Source of the DNA: Brevundimonas sp. | GTDB lineage: Bacteria > Pseudomonadota > Alphaproteobacteria > Caulobacterales > Caulobacteraceae | DNA length: 7,119 nt | Direction of reading: 5' to 3' | Assembly (NCBI GenBank): GCA_024711185.1 | Contig: JANJTI010000240.1 | Location: forward strand, 1 to 7,119 | Shown: piece after piece, positions 1 through 5,723 of the stretch | Numbering within the stretch: the first letter of the stretch is position 1 | How the letters are laid out: each line of letters opens with the position of its first letter | Notes under the pieces: model-generated | What the model was told of the DNA's origin: nothing | Seen by the model: only the letters and a program-made list of their open reading frames with translations | The model's database searches: none | Made by a program: the position numbers and the translations under genes

Positions 1-579
1 ACCGCCGGGGTGCAGCGCGGGCGGATCGACTCGGTGATCGAGGGCGAACTGGTCAAGGCGCTGTTCGAGGCGCCGCGACTGATCGCCGAGGCGGTGCAGA
101 TGGACGGCGCCCTGCGGGGCGTGGCCCACGAGCTGTCCAAGGCCAGCGACGTGCTGTTCCTCGGCCGCGGCGCGATGTTCCCGCTGGCCATGGAGGGGGC
201 GCTGAAGCTGAAGGAGATCAGCTACATCCATGCCGAAGGCTACGCCGCCGGCGAGCTGAAGCACGGGCCGATCGCCCTCGTTGACGAACTCACCCCGATC
301 GTGGCCCTGGCCCCGCTGGACGAGGTGTTCGAGAAGACGGCGTCCAACCTTCAGGAGGTGGCGGCGCGCGGCGGGCCGGTGATCATGATCGCGCCGAAGG
401 CCGCGCCCGATCCGCACGGGGCGGGCATCAGCCGCATCGACGCCCCCGACTGCCACCCGCTGATCGCGCCGCTGGTCTACGCCATCCCGGTGCAGCTGCT
501 GGCCTATTACACCGCGGTGGAGAAGGGCACGGACGTCGACCAGCCGCGCAATCTGGCGAAATCGGTGACGGTGGAGTGA
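1..579 (+). CDS. glmS: Glutamine--fructose-6-phosphate aminotransferase (isomerizing), C-terminal part; 5' end outside window
   Basis: GlmS makes glucosamine-6-phosphate from fructose-6-phosphate and glutamine, the first step towards UDP-GlcNAc for peptidoglycan and lipid A. The reading frame is open from base 1, so 192 residues are present, roughly the last third of a protein that is usually about 610 residues. This covers the second SIS (sugar isomerase) domain; the N-terminal glutaminase and most of the first SIS domain lie upstream. The segment EGALKLKEISYIHAEGYAAG followed by ELKHGP is the family's active-site stretch. Residues matching E. coli Lys485, Glu488 and His504 are encoded at 205, 214 and 262. 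The C-terminus DQPRNLAKSVTVE is canonical, and the Lys at 559 matches Lys603, which acts in sugar ring opening. The GTG at 10 is an internal codon, not a start. galU follows after 55 bp in the same direction and may be co-transcribed. I see nothing abnormal in the visible part. Confidence 0.97.
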   Translation, partial: TAGVQRGRIDSVIEGELVKALFEAPRLIAEAVQMDGALRGVAHELSKASDVLFLGRGAMFPLAMEGALKLKEISYIHAEGYAAGELKHGPIALVDELTPIVALAPLDEVFEKTASNLQEVAARGGPVIMIAPKAAPDPHGAGISRIDAPDCHPLIAPLVYAIPVQLLAYYTAVEKGTDVDQPRNLAKSVTVE

Positions 580-634
580 TCGCTTCCGCGCGCGAATGCG
601 TTAGGCTCGCCGGCTCCGCTGCTCAGGACATCGC

Positions 635-1513
635 ATGACTTCGTCTCCCCGCCGCCTCCGCAAGGCCGTGTTGCCCGTCGCCGGCCTCGGCACCCGGGTG
701 CTGCCCGGCACCAAGACCACGCCCAAGGAGCTGCTCAACGTCGTCGACCGGCCGATCCTGAGCTACATCGTCGAGGAGGCGCGCGAGGCGGGGATCGAGC
801 ACATCGTCTTCGTCACCGGCCGGGCCAAGCAGGCCATCGAGGACTATTTCGACCACCAGGTCGAGCTGGAGGCCCAGCTGGAGGCCAAGGGCAAGACCGA
901 CATCCTCGAGATGATGAACGCCGAGCTGGCCCAGGCCGGCGAGATGAGCTTCACCCGCCAGATGCAGCCCAAGGGGCTGGGCCACGCGGTGTGGTGCGCC
1001 CGCGACATCGTCGGCGACGAGCCGTTCGCGGTGATCCTGCCGGACGTCATCGTCGACTCCCAGCCGGGGGCCCTGAAGCAGCTGGCCGACGTCTACGCCG
1101 AGGTCGGCGGCAACGTCATCGGCGTCGAGCAGGTGCCGCATGACCAGACCCACAAGTACGGCATCGTCGACCCGGAGGCCCGCGACGGGCGGCGCATCCG
1201 CATGAAGGGCATGGTCGAGAAGCCGCCCCGGGGCGAGGCGCCCTCGAACCTGTCGATCTCGGGGCGCTACATCCTGCAGCCGGAGATCTTCGACATCCTC
1301 GAGACCACCGAGCGCGGCGCCGGCGGGGAGATCCAGCTGACCGACGGCATGGCCCGGCTGATGCGGAGCCAGTCCTTCACCGCCGTCGAGTACGAGGGGG
1401 TGACCCACGACTGCGGCGACAAGATCGGCCTGCTGCGGGCCAATGTGGCGCTGGCGCTGAAGCGGCCGGACCTCGGGGCGGCGGCGCGCGCGGCGATCGA
1501 GGCCCTGCTGTAG
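635..1513 (+). CDS. galU: UTP--glucose-1-phosphate uridylyltransferase (UDP-glucose pyrophosphorylase)
   Basis: The enzyme converts UTP and glucose-1-phosphate to UDP-glucose and pyrophosphate in the cytoplasm, feeding LPS, capsule and glucan synthesis. The 292-residue product has normal family length. The nucleotidyltransferase motifs appear in order: AGLGTR (16-21), the loop that holds the nucleotide phosphates; PKE (30-32) with a conserved Lys; QPKGLGHAV (111-119); LPDVIVD (135-141) with the metal-binding Asp137; KYGIVD (174-179); VEKP (194-197), sugar binding; SNLSISGRYIL (204-214); GGEIQLTD (230-237); and THDCGDKIGLL near the C-terminus. These match GalU rather than the RfbA/RmlA glucose-1-phosphate thymidylyltransferases, which share the fold but lack the EIQLTD and HDCGDK blocks. 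The ATG at 635 directly precedes the conserved KAVLPVAGLGTR start; its Shine-Dalgarno is weak (AGGA about 7 bases upstream). A GTTAGGCT box at 600-607 could be a -10 element, but the evidence is poor. Co-transcription with glmS is the simpler reading. The gene ends 15 bp from a convergent gene. Confidence 0.96.
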   Translation: MTSSPRRLRKAVLPVAGLGTRVLPGTKTTPKELLNVVDRPILSYIVEEAREAGIEHIVFVTGRAKQAIEDYFDHQVELEAQLEAKGKTDILEMMNAELAQAGEMSFTRQMQPKGLGHAVWCARDIVGDEPFAVILPDVIVDSQPGALKQLADVYAEVGGNVIGVEQVPHDQTHKYGIVDPEARDGRRIRMKGMVEKPPRGEAPSNLSISGRYILQPEIFDILETTERGAGGEIQLTDGMARLMRSQSFTAVEYEGVTHDCGDKIGLLRANVALALKRPDLGAAARAAIEALL

Positions 1514-1528
1514 GTCAGCCGCCGAGCG

Positions 1529-1750
1529 TCAGCCCGGAACACGGCCGGTTTGCCCCGTGATGCGGCAGACATTGTCCAGCTGGGGCCGCCCCGACTGGCT
1601 GCCGGTCGGCGACAGGACGCCCCCCCGGGCTTCGCAGTCGGCGGCGAGGCGGCGCAGCTCTTCATTGTAGTGGTCCCCGCCCGGCCCCGTGGCGCAGGCC
1701 GACAGGGCCAGTCCGAGGGCGAGAGGGGCGCTGGCGATCGGGATACGCAT
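1529..1750 (-). CDS. Small putative lipoprotein of unknown function (73 aa)
   Basis: I do not recognise a named family. The product starts MRIPIASAPLALGLALSAC, a short positive n-region, a hydrophobic core and an LSAC lipobox. This predicts lipidation at Cys19 and anchoring in the cell envelope. The mature part is only about 55 residues: a Gly-rich linker, a short charged helix (NEELRRLAADCEARGGVL) and a tail containing GRPQLDNVCRITG. Its two remaining cysteines could form a disulfide in the periplasm. I chose the ATG at 1750 because AAGGAG lies 7 bases upstream and the start gives a clean signal peptide. A second ATG at 1777 overlaps the stop of the upstream hydrolase gene (ATGA) and would add nine residues, MRRTCKETA. 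The gene follows the hydrolase after 23 bp on the same strand, so co-transcription is likely. It converges on galU with a 15-bp gap and no visible terminator. The protein call is fairly firm; its role is unknown. Confidence 0.75.
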   Translation of the reverse strand: MRIPIASAPLALGLALSACATGPGGDHYNEELRRLAADCEARGGVLSPTGSQSGRPQLDNVCRITGQTGRVPG

Positions 1751-1773
1751 GGCGGTCTCCTTGCAGGTCCTCC

Positions 1774-2526
1774 TCATATAAGCGCCGCTGCCCGCATCCG
1801 TTCAACGGCTTCCTCGAGGCGCAGGATATCGCGGGGCGAGGACAGCCGGTGGTCGCCGCCCTCGACGAGGTCCAGCCGGACGTCGCCGCCGGTCAGCCGT
1901 TCCACGACCAGGGCGGCGTGGCGCCACGGCACGACGTCGTCGGCGCGACCCTGAAGGATGTGGACCGGGGCCCGGACCGGCATGGGGCTGTCGAGGAGAA
2001 GCCAGTCGCGGGCCTCCTCGAACATGCGCCGGGTGAGGACGTATTCGCCGAGCCCCTCCTCGACGATCAGGGTCTCGCCGTCGCGGACGATGGCCTGGCG
2101 CTGGTGGTCTTCCAGCCCCGGCCACATCAGCCGCTCGGTGAAGTCAGGGGCCGGATTGACCAGAACCAGGCCGTGCAGCCGCTCCGGCCGGGCCAGCGCC
2201 AGCAGCAGGGCGATCCAGCCGCCCATGGACGAGCCGACCGGGATCACCGGGCCCTCGAGACTGTCGACGAGGGCGATCGCATCCTCGCGCCAGCGGCCAA
2301 TGGTGGCCTGCCGCCAGTCGCCCGAGGAGACGCCGTGGGCGAAGTGATCGTAGCGCACGTAGCTCCAGCCGCGCCCGCGGGCGGCGGCGTCCAGCGCCAG
2401 CGCCTTGATCCCCTCCATGTCGGAGCGGAAGCCGCCGATCCACAGCACCGTGGGCCCGGCGCCGGGGACCCGCTTCAGGGCCAGGGTTTCGCCGTCGGGG
2501 CGGGTCAGGCGTTCGGTGTCGTCCAT
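1774..2526 (-). CDS. Alpha/beta hydrolase, ABHD10-like serine esterase/thioesterase
   Basis: The 250-residue product is a complete single-domain alpha/beta hydrolase with no signal peptide, so it is probably cytoplasmic. It shows an oxyanion-hole segment GGFRSDMEG (31-39), the YDHFAHGVSSGD segment (59-70), the nucleophile elbow GSSMGG with Ser100, an acid-residue motif GRADDVVP (193-200, probably Asp196) and the catalytic His226 in GGDH. The GGFxSDM opening, the TIGRW segment and the LVNPAPDFTERLMW block resemble bacterial relatives of ABHD10, a mammalian acyl-protein thioesterase. The true substrate cannot be read from sequence. The ATG at 2526 is preceded by GAGG and yields the normal N-terminus. 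The frame stays open further upstream to 2853, but that stretch runs opposite to the glycosyltransferase gene and has no hydrolase homology, so it is excluded. The stop overlaps a possible start of the downstream lipoprotein gene. The start diverges from the glycosyltransferase gene at 2594. Confidence 0.9.
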   Translation of the reverse strand: MDDTERLTRPDGETLALKRVPGAGPTVLWIGGFRSDMEGIKALALDAAARGRGWSYVRYDHFAHGVSSGDWRQATIGRWREDAIALVDSLEGPVIPVGSSMGGWIALLLALARPERLHGLVLVNPAPDFTERLMWPGLEDHQRQAIVRDGETLIVEEGLGEYVLTRRMFEEARDWLLLDSPMPVRAPVHILQGRADDVVPWRHAALVVERLTGGDVRLDLVEGGDHRLSSPRDILRLEEAVERMRAAALI

Positions 2527-2593
2527 GGGGGCCTCGCGGATTCGCTTCCAGCCTGATAGCCAACCCCGACCAGCGAAGCGAAGGCCAAAGCGC
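2527..2593. promoter_or_regulatory. Divergent intergenic region with candidate promoters and an inverted repeat
   Basis: This 67-bp gap separates the starts of the leftward hydrolase gene and the rightward glycosyltransferase gene, so it must hold any dedicated promoters for both. A central GATAGC (2555-2560), which reads GCTATC on the minus strand, partly resembles the Caulobacter housekeeping -10 element (GCTAnA type). No good -35 is visible in either direction. An 8-bp inverted repeat, TTCGCTTC (2541-2548) and GAAGCGAA (2575-2582), flanks that box symmetrically enough to be an operator, but could be chance at this base composition. The ribosome-binding sequences for both genes lie at the edges: GAGG on the minus strand near 2531-2534 and AAGG at 2581-2584. 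Confidence 0.35.
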
Positions 2594-3559
2594 GTGTCCG
2601 AACCCAGGGTCCTGTTCGTCACCTCCAACCGCATCGGCGACTGCGTGATCTCCTCGGGGGTGATCCGCGAGATCGGACGGCGGATTCCGGGGGCGCGGAT
2701 CACAGTCGCCTGCGGCCGTCCGCCGGCGCCCTTCTTCCGCTCCGCGCCGGGGGTGGAGCGGGTCATCGTCCTCGACAAGAAGAAGCTGGCCGGACACTGG
2801 CTCGACCTGTGGAAGCAGGTGGTCGGGACCCGCTGGGAGATGGTCGTCGACATCCGCGGGTCGGCGCTGTCCTACCTCGTCCCGGCCCGGCGGCGGGTCG
2901 TCTACAACCGCTCGTGGGAGACCGGCCTTCGCAAGGTCGAGATGGTGTCGCGCCTGCTGGGCTCGGAGACGCCGCTCGAACCGGAGATCTTCCTCGACGA
3001 CCGCGCCCACGCCGAGGCGGCGGCGGTCATCGATCCGCAGCTGGCCGGCGGCGCCGGGCCGGGGCCGATCATCGCCCTCGCCCCCATCGCCCATCAGCCG
3101 GGCAAGAGCTGGCCCGCGGAGCGGTGGGGCCGGCTGGTCGCGATGCTGATGGCCGAGCCGCGCTTCGCCGGCTGGCGCTTCATGCCCGTGGGCGGCCCGG
3201 GCGACCGGCCGCCGGCGACGCCCGCGCTGGAGACGGCCGGCGAGCGGGCCATCGATTTCGTCGGCAAGGGCGACATCCTCGCCTCGGCCGCCGCGATCGA
3301 CCGGGCCGCCCTGTTCGTCGGCAACGATTCCGGCCTGATGCACGTGGCGGCGGCGCTGGGCCGGCCGACGCTGGGCCTGTTCGGCCCGACGGAATGGTGG
3401 CTGTACGGCCCATGGGGTCCGCAAACGCGCACCGTGGCGTCCAACGAGACCCGTGGCCAGTTCGCGCCGATCGAGGACCTGACGGTCGAGCGTGTCTTTT
3501 CCGCCGTGATCGACCTGCACGACGCCTTCGTCGGTCGCGCGAAGCCCGTCCAGCCTTGA
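2594..3559 (+). CDS. Glycosyltransferase family 9 protein (ADP-heptose:LPS heptosyltransferase-like)
   Basis: GT9 enzymes transfer heptose or a related sugar from a nucleotide donor to lipopolysaccharide core or another envelope glycan at the inner face of the membrane. The 321-residue product has the expected two-domain GT-B layout. The N-terminal strand RVLFVTSNRIGDCVISS (5-21) carries the family's RIGD acceptor-side motif. The C-terminal domain has KSWPAERW (171-178) and the hallmark FVGNDSGLMHVAAALG (241-256) followed by LGLFGPT, the donor-binding region with the conserved D-S-G-x-x-H. The GTG at 2594 is chosen because it sits just before the first beta strand and has AAGG nine bases upstream. 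The frame is open back to 2405, but that part is antisense to the start of the hydrolase gene. The acceptor is unknown: no other LPS-core gene is nearby, so waaC, waaF or waaQ should not be assigned. The C-terminus contains no extra domain. Confidence 0.9.
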   Translation: MSEPRVLFVTSNRIGDCVISSGVIREIGRRIPGARITVACGRPPAPFFRSAPGVERVIVLDKKKLAGHWLDLWKQVVGTRWEMVVDIRGSALSYLVPARRRVVYNRSWETGLRKVEMVSRLLGSETPLEPEIFLDDRAHAEAAAVIDPQLAGGAGPGPIIALAPIAHQPGKSWPAERWGRLVAMLMAEPRFAGWRFMPVGGPGDRPPATPALETAGERAIDFVGKGDILASAAAIDRAALFVGNDSGLMHVAAALGRPTLGLFGPTEWWLYGPWGPQTRTVASNETRGQFAPIEDLTVERVFSAVIDLHDAFVGRAKPVQP

Positions 3560-3584
3560 AGAACAGGGCTTTCGCGGTCATATA
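3556..3584 (+). promoter_or_regulatory. Candidate promoter for infC
   Basis: TTGAAG (3556-3561) and CATATA (3579-3584) are separated by 17 bp, a reasonable match to a housekeeping sigma factor promoter and the most AT-rich spot in this stretch. The -35 hexamer overlaps the stop codon of the glycosyltransferase gene. Transcription would begin near 3591 and give an infC leader of about 80 nt. This is inferred from sequence only; read-through from the upstream gene is also possible. Confidence 0.3.
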
Positions 3585-3590
3585 GCCAGC

Positions 3591-3669
3591 CGAGGGGAAC
3601 GCCGCGATCCGTCGCGCGCTTCGCCTCGTCAGAACCCGCCGTCCTCGACCACATAAGGAAACGACGCCC
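3591..3669 (+). promoter_or_regulatory. infC 5' leader with ribosome-binding site that decides the start
   Basis: The leader has no ATG or GTG, so it encodes no obvious leader peptide. It contains a small perfect hairpin, CGCGA (3603-3607) and TCGCG (3612-3616) around a TCCG loop. Near its end lies TAAGGA (3654-3659), a strong Shine-Dalgarno in an otherwise GC-rich stretch. That sequence is 10 bases from the ATT at 3670 but 22 bases from the first ATG at 3682, which is too far to serve it. The site therefore supports initiation at ATT. Confidence 0.5.
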
Positions 3670-4203
3670 ATTCGCCGTCCCATGCAAGCGCCGCCCGTGA
3701 AGGACGGGCCGCGTATGAACCAGGATATCCGCGCCCCCCGCGTGCTGCTCATCGACCAGCACGGCGAGAAGCAGGGGGTCATGCCCACCTCCGCCGCCCT
3801 CGAGGCCGCCGAGGAGGCCGGGCTGGATCTGGTCGAGATCGTCGCCACCTCCGACCCGCCGGTCGCCAAGATTCTCGATTACGGCAAGTTCCGCTTCCAG
3901 GAGCAGAAGAAGAAGGCCGAGGCGCGCAAGCGCCAGAAGGTCGTCGAGCTGAAGGAAATCAAGCTCCGGCCGAACATCGACACGCACGACTACGAGGTGA
4001 AGGCCAAGGCCATGACGCGCTTCTTCGAGGAAGGCGACAAGGTCAAGGTCACCCTGCGCTTCCGGGGTCGCGAGATGGCCCACCCCGAGCTGGGCATGAA
4101 GCTGCTCAACAAGGTCCAGGCCGATTTCGAGGAAGTGGCCAAGGTCGAATATGCGCCGCGCATGGAAGGCCGGCAGATGATCATGATCCTGGCGCCGCGG
4201 TAG
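3670..4203 (+). CDS. infC: Translation initiation factor IF-3, probable AUU start
   Basis: IF-3 binds the 30S subunit, keeps it apart from 50S and checks the start codon and initiator tRNA. Counted from the ATT at 3670 the product has 177 residues. The N-domain (about 1-80) contains the family signature [15 protein letters not shown] (67-81). A Lys/Arg-rich linker helix follows, then the C-domain with [29 protein letters not shown] and the C-terminal QMIMILAPR. The ATT start is preferred over the ATG at 3682 for two reasons. TAAGGA lies 10 bases before it, and the resulting N-terminus (I/M)[14 protein letters not shown] matches the (M/I)RRPF...KDGPR start I recall for rhizobial IF-3. The ATG at 3715 would cut off the conserved KDGPR. 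AUU initiation is known in E. coli infC, where IF-3 represses its own translation by rejecting non-standard codons; the same control is inferred here. A terminator follows at 4230. The identity is certain, the start less so. Confidence 0.95.
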   Translation: MRRPMQAPPVKDGPRMNQDIRAPRVLLIDQHGEKQGVMPTSAALEAAEEAGLDLVEIVATSDPPVAKILDYGKFRFQEQKKKAEARKRQKVVELKEIKLRPNIDTHDYEVKAKAMTRFFEEGDKVKVTLRFRGREMAHPELGMKLLNKVQADFEEVAKVEYAPRMEGRQMIMILAPR

Positions 4204-4229
4204 GCTTCGGGTTCAGACGAAACAGGATG

Positions 4230-4258
4230 CGCCCCGGTCGGAAACGGCCGGGGCGTTT
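4230..4258 (+). terminator. Rho-independent terminator after infC
   Basis: An 11-bp stem (CGCCCCGGTCG at 4230-4240 against CGGCCGGGGCG at 4245-4255, one G-U pair) closes a GAAA tetraloop at 4241-4244, then TTTCCGTTT follows. The very GC-rich stem with a GNRA loop is strong; the T-tract is interrupted by CCG, so termination may be partial. It lies 26 bp after the infC stop and before the transporter gene. Confidence 0.75.
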
Positions 4259-4282
4259 CCGTTTCCGGCGCCGCCGATCCCG

Positions 4283-4290
4283 GCTAAGCT
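4283..4290 (+). promoter_or_regulatory. Candidate -10 element for the MFS transporter gene
   Basis: GCTAAGCT resembles the Caulobacter housekeeping -10 (GCTAnA type) and ends six bases before the ATG at 4297. If used, the transcript would start at or within a base or two of the ATG, making it leaderless. This fits the lack of a proper Shine-Dalgarno there (only GGA three bases from the ATG). No convincing -35 is visible, so confidence is low. Confidence 0.3.
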
Positions 4291-4296
4291 GGACTC

Positions 4297-5598
4297 ATGT
4301 CCGCTCCCGCCGCGCCTCCCCCGTCGAAGCCCCAGGCGCCGGCCCTGGCGGTGCTGTTCTCGGTGGTGTTCATCAATCTGGTCGGCTTCGGCCTGGTGGT
4401 GCCGCTGCTGCCCTTCTTCGCCCTGAGCCTCGACGCCGCGGCGTGGCAGATCACCCTGATGTTCTCGGCCTATTCGCTGGGCCAGTTCTTCGCCGAGCCG
4501 TTCTGGGGACGGCTGTCGGACCGCGTCGGCCGCAAGCCGGTGCTGCTGGTCACCCTGATCGCCAACGCCGTCGGCTATCTGGCGCTGGCCTTCGTTCCAA
4601 ACATCTGGCTGGCGATCGCCGTGCGGCTGTTCACGGGCCTCGGCGCCGGCAACATCTCGACGGTGCAGGGCTACGTCGCCGACGTCACCCCGCCGGAGAA
4701 GCGGGCGGGCCGGATGGGGCTGATCGGCGCCGCCTTCGGCCTCGGCTTCATCGTCGGCCCCGGCCTGGGCGGCCTGCTGACCCAGCCGCAGCTGGGCCGG
4801 CTGGGCTATCAGCTGCCGATCTTCACCGCCGCGGCGCTGGCCGCCCTGGCCGCCATCGGGGTGATCGTCTTCCTGCGCGAGAGCCGGGCGAAGGCCGATC
4901 CGGCCGCGCCGCGGCCGCGCTTCCTCGCCGGGCTGCACGAGGCGCGCGCCAACCCGGTGGTGTCGCGCGTCCTGCTGGTGACGCTGGTCTACATGGCCGG
5001 TTTCTCGGCCATGGAGAGCGTGTTCGGCCTGTGGGCCGGCGACCGCTACGCCTGGGACGCCCGCGAGGTCGGGCTGGCCTTCATGATCGTCGGCATCGTC
5101 TCGACCCTCAACCAGGGCTTCTTCGCCGGGCGGCTGGCGCGGCGTTTCGGCGAGGCGCCGGTGCTGGCCTTCGGCATGCTGCTGTTCGGAAGCTCGCTGG
5201 TGGCCCAGGTGCTGGCGCCGGTGGCCTGGTTCCCGGCTGTGACGCTGGACCTCGGCCTGTGGACCCTGCCGGTGGTGCAGGGCTGGATCATCCCTATCGT
5301 CATGGCCGTGGGAGCCGCCGGCATGTCGCTGGCCATGCCGAACGTCTCGGCCCTGATCAGCCGCTCGACGCCGGCGGACCGGCAGGGGGCGATGCTGGGG
5401 CTGAACATGGCCTCGGGCTCGATCGCCCGCATCTTCGGTCCGATCGCGGCGGGAACCCTGTACTCCGTCCTCGGCCACGACTGGCCGTTCCTGGTGGGCG
5501 CGGCCCTGACCGTGCCCGCGGCGGTGCTGGCGCTGAACGCCGGGCGGGCCTTCCGCAAGCGCCAGGCGGTGGAGGCGGCGGAGGCCTCGCCGGCCTGA
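4297..5598 (+). CDS. Major facilitator superfamily transporter, DHA1/TetA-like drug:proton antiporter family
   Basis: The 433-residue product is a polytopic inner-membrane protein with hydrophobic segments consistent with 12 helices and a central polar loop at about 195-222. The first helix carries FINLVGFGLVVPLLPFFA (25-42). The loop after helix 2 has MFS motif A, GRLSDRVGRKP (71-81). AVRLFTGLGAGN (108-119) corresponds to motif B, whose Arg takes part in proton coupling. GLGFIVGPGLGGLL (148-161) is motif C, which marks antiporters. The TPPEKRAGRMGLIGAAFG and TPADRQGAMLGLN repeats in the two halves are typical of the TetA-like branch. Substrate cannot be predicted; calling it a tetracycline pump would go beyond the sequence. 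The start is the first Met, about 15 residues before helix 1, with a weak ribosome site and a -10-like box just upstream. Unusually, the gene sits between infC and rpmI, normally neighbours, and is isolated by a terminator before it and a promoter candidate after it. Codon use matches its neighbours. Confidence 0.92.
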   Translation: MSAPAAPPPSKPQAPALAVLFSVVFINLVGFGLVVPLLPFFALSLDAAAWQITLMFSAYSLGQFFAEPFWGRLSDRVGRKPVLLVTLIANAVGYLALAFVPNIWLAIAVRLFTGLGAGNISTVQGYVADVTPPEKRAGRMGLIGAAFGLGFIVGPGLGGLLTQPQLGRLGYQLPIFTAAALAALAAIGVIVFLRESRAKADPAAPRPRFLAGLHEARANPVVSRVLLVTLVYMAGFSAMESVFGLWAGDRYAWDAREVGLAFMIVGIVSTLNQGFFAGRLARRFGEAPVLAFGMLLFGSSLVAQVLAPVAWFPAVTLDLGLWTLPVVQGWIIPIVMAVGAAGMSLAMPNVSALISRSTPADRQGAMLGLNMASGSIARIFGPIAAGTLYSVLGHDWPFLVGAALTVPAAVLALNAGRAFRKRQAVEAAEASPA

Positions 5599-5604
5599 TC
5601 CGGC

Positions 5605-5633
5605 TTGCCTTCCCGGCCCGCTTCGACTAGAAG
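5605..5633 (+). promoter_or_regulatory. Candidate promoter for rpmI-rplT
   Basis: TTGCCTT (5605-5611) and ACTAGAAG (5626-5633), 14 bp apart, are a fair match to the Caulobacter housekeeping consensus (TTGaCgS, 10-14 bp, GCTAnAwC). It starts seven bases after the transporter stop codon. Transcription would begin near 5640 and leave a leader of about 84 nt. An independent promoter makes sense here because the infC terminator separates rpmI from upstream transcription. Confidence 0.45.
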
Positions 5634-5640
5634 CCGCGCC

Positions 5641-5723
5641 TTCGCGTACCGGACCGCCGGGCGAACAGGCATGCCTGGGCGGTCTCTGAAACTCCGGGTC
5701 CAGCACCCGGCAAAGGAGATGAA
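5641..5723 (+). promoter_or_regulatory. Structured 5' leader of rpmI
   Basis: Two hairpins are visible. The first has a perfect 7-bp outer stem, GACCGCC (5652-5658) with GGCGGTC (5678-5684), enclosing the 12-bp palindrome CAGGCATGCCTG (5666-5677). The second is CCGGGT (5694-5699) with ACCCGG (5705-5710) around a five-base loop, ending just two bases before the ribosome-binding AAGGAG (5713-5718). In E. coli and Bacillus, L20 represses its own operon through structured RNA near rpmI or infC. A similar role here is a guess from position and structure, not from any sequence match. Confidence 0.45.

Noticed and set aside
623..1408. Minus-strand frame opposite galU
   Set aside because: Composition typical of a shadow frame (Leu, Gly, Asp, Val and His repeats); galU on the other strand is certain.
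2405..2593. Upstream extension of the glycosyltransferase frame
   Set aside because: It is antisense to the first third of the hydrolase gene, and GT9 proteins begin right at the RVLFVTSNRIGD strand.
2527..2853. Upstream extension of the hydrolase frame (109 extra residues)
   Set aside because: The extra part is antisense to the conserved N-terminal domain of the glycosyltransferase and has no hydrolase-like content; the ATG at 2526 has its own ribosome site and family-like N-terminus.
2144..3520. Minus-strand frame of 458 codons opposite the glycosyltransferase
   Set aside because: Low-complexity Arg/Gly/Pro-rich translation, antisense to a conserved GT9 gene and overlapping the hydrolase gene in another frame.
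3700..3717. AAGGA followed by an ATG at 3715 as an alternative infC start
   Set aside because: AAGGAC here encodes part of the conserved KDGPR segment of IF-3, so the ribosome-site likeness is best explained by coding. A minor second start cannot be excluded.
5582..5596. AGGCC/GGCCT hairpin at the end of the MFS gene as a terminator
   Set aside because: Only a 5-bp stem inside the coding sequence and no T-tract after it.
4213..5706. Long open frame (497 codons) on the minus strand opposite the MFS gene
   Set aside because: Its translation is rich in Arg, Gly, His and Gln with no domain pattern, and it is antisense to a gene with clear MFS motifs. High GC at third positions opens such frames by itself.
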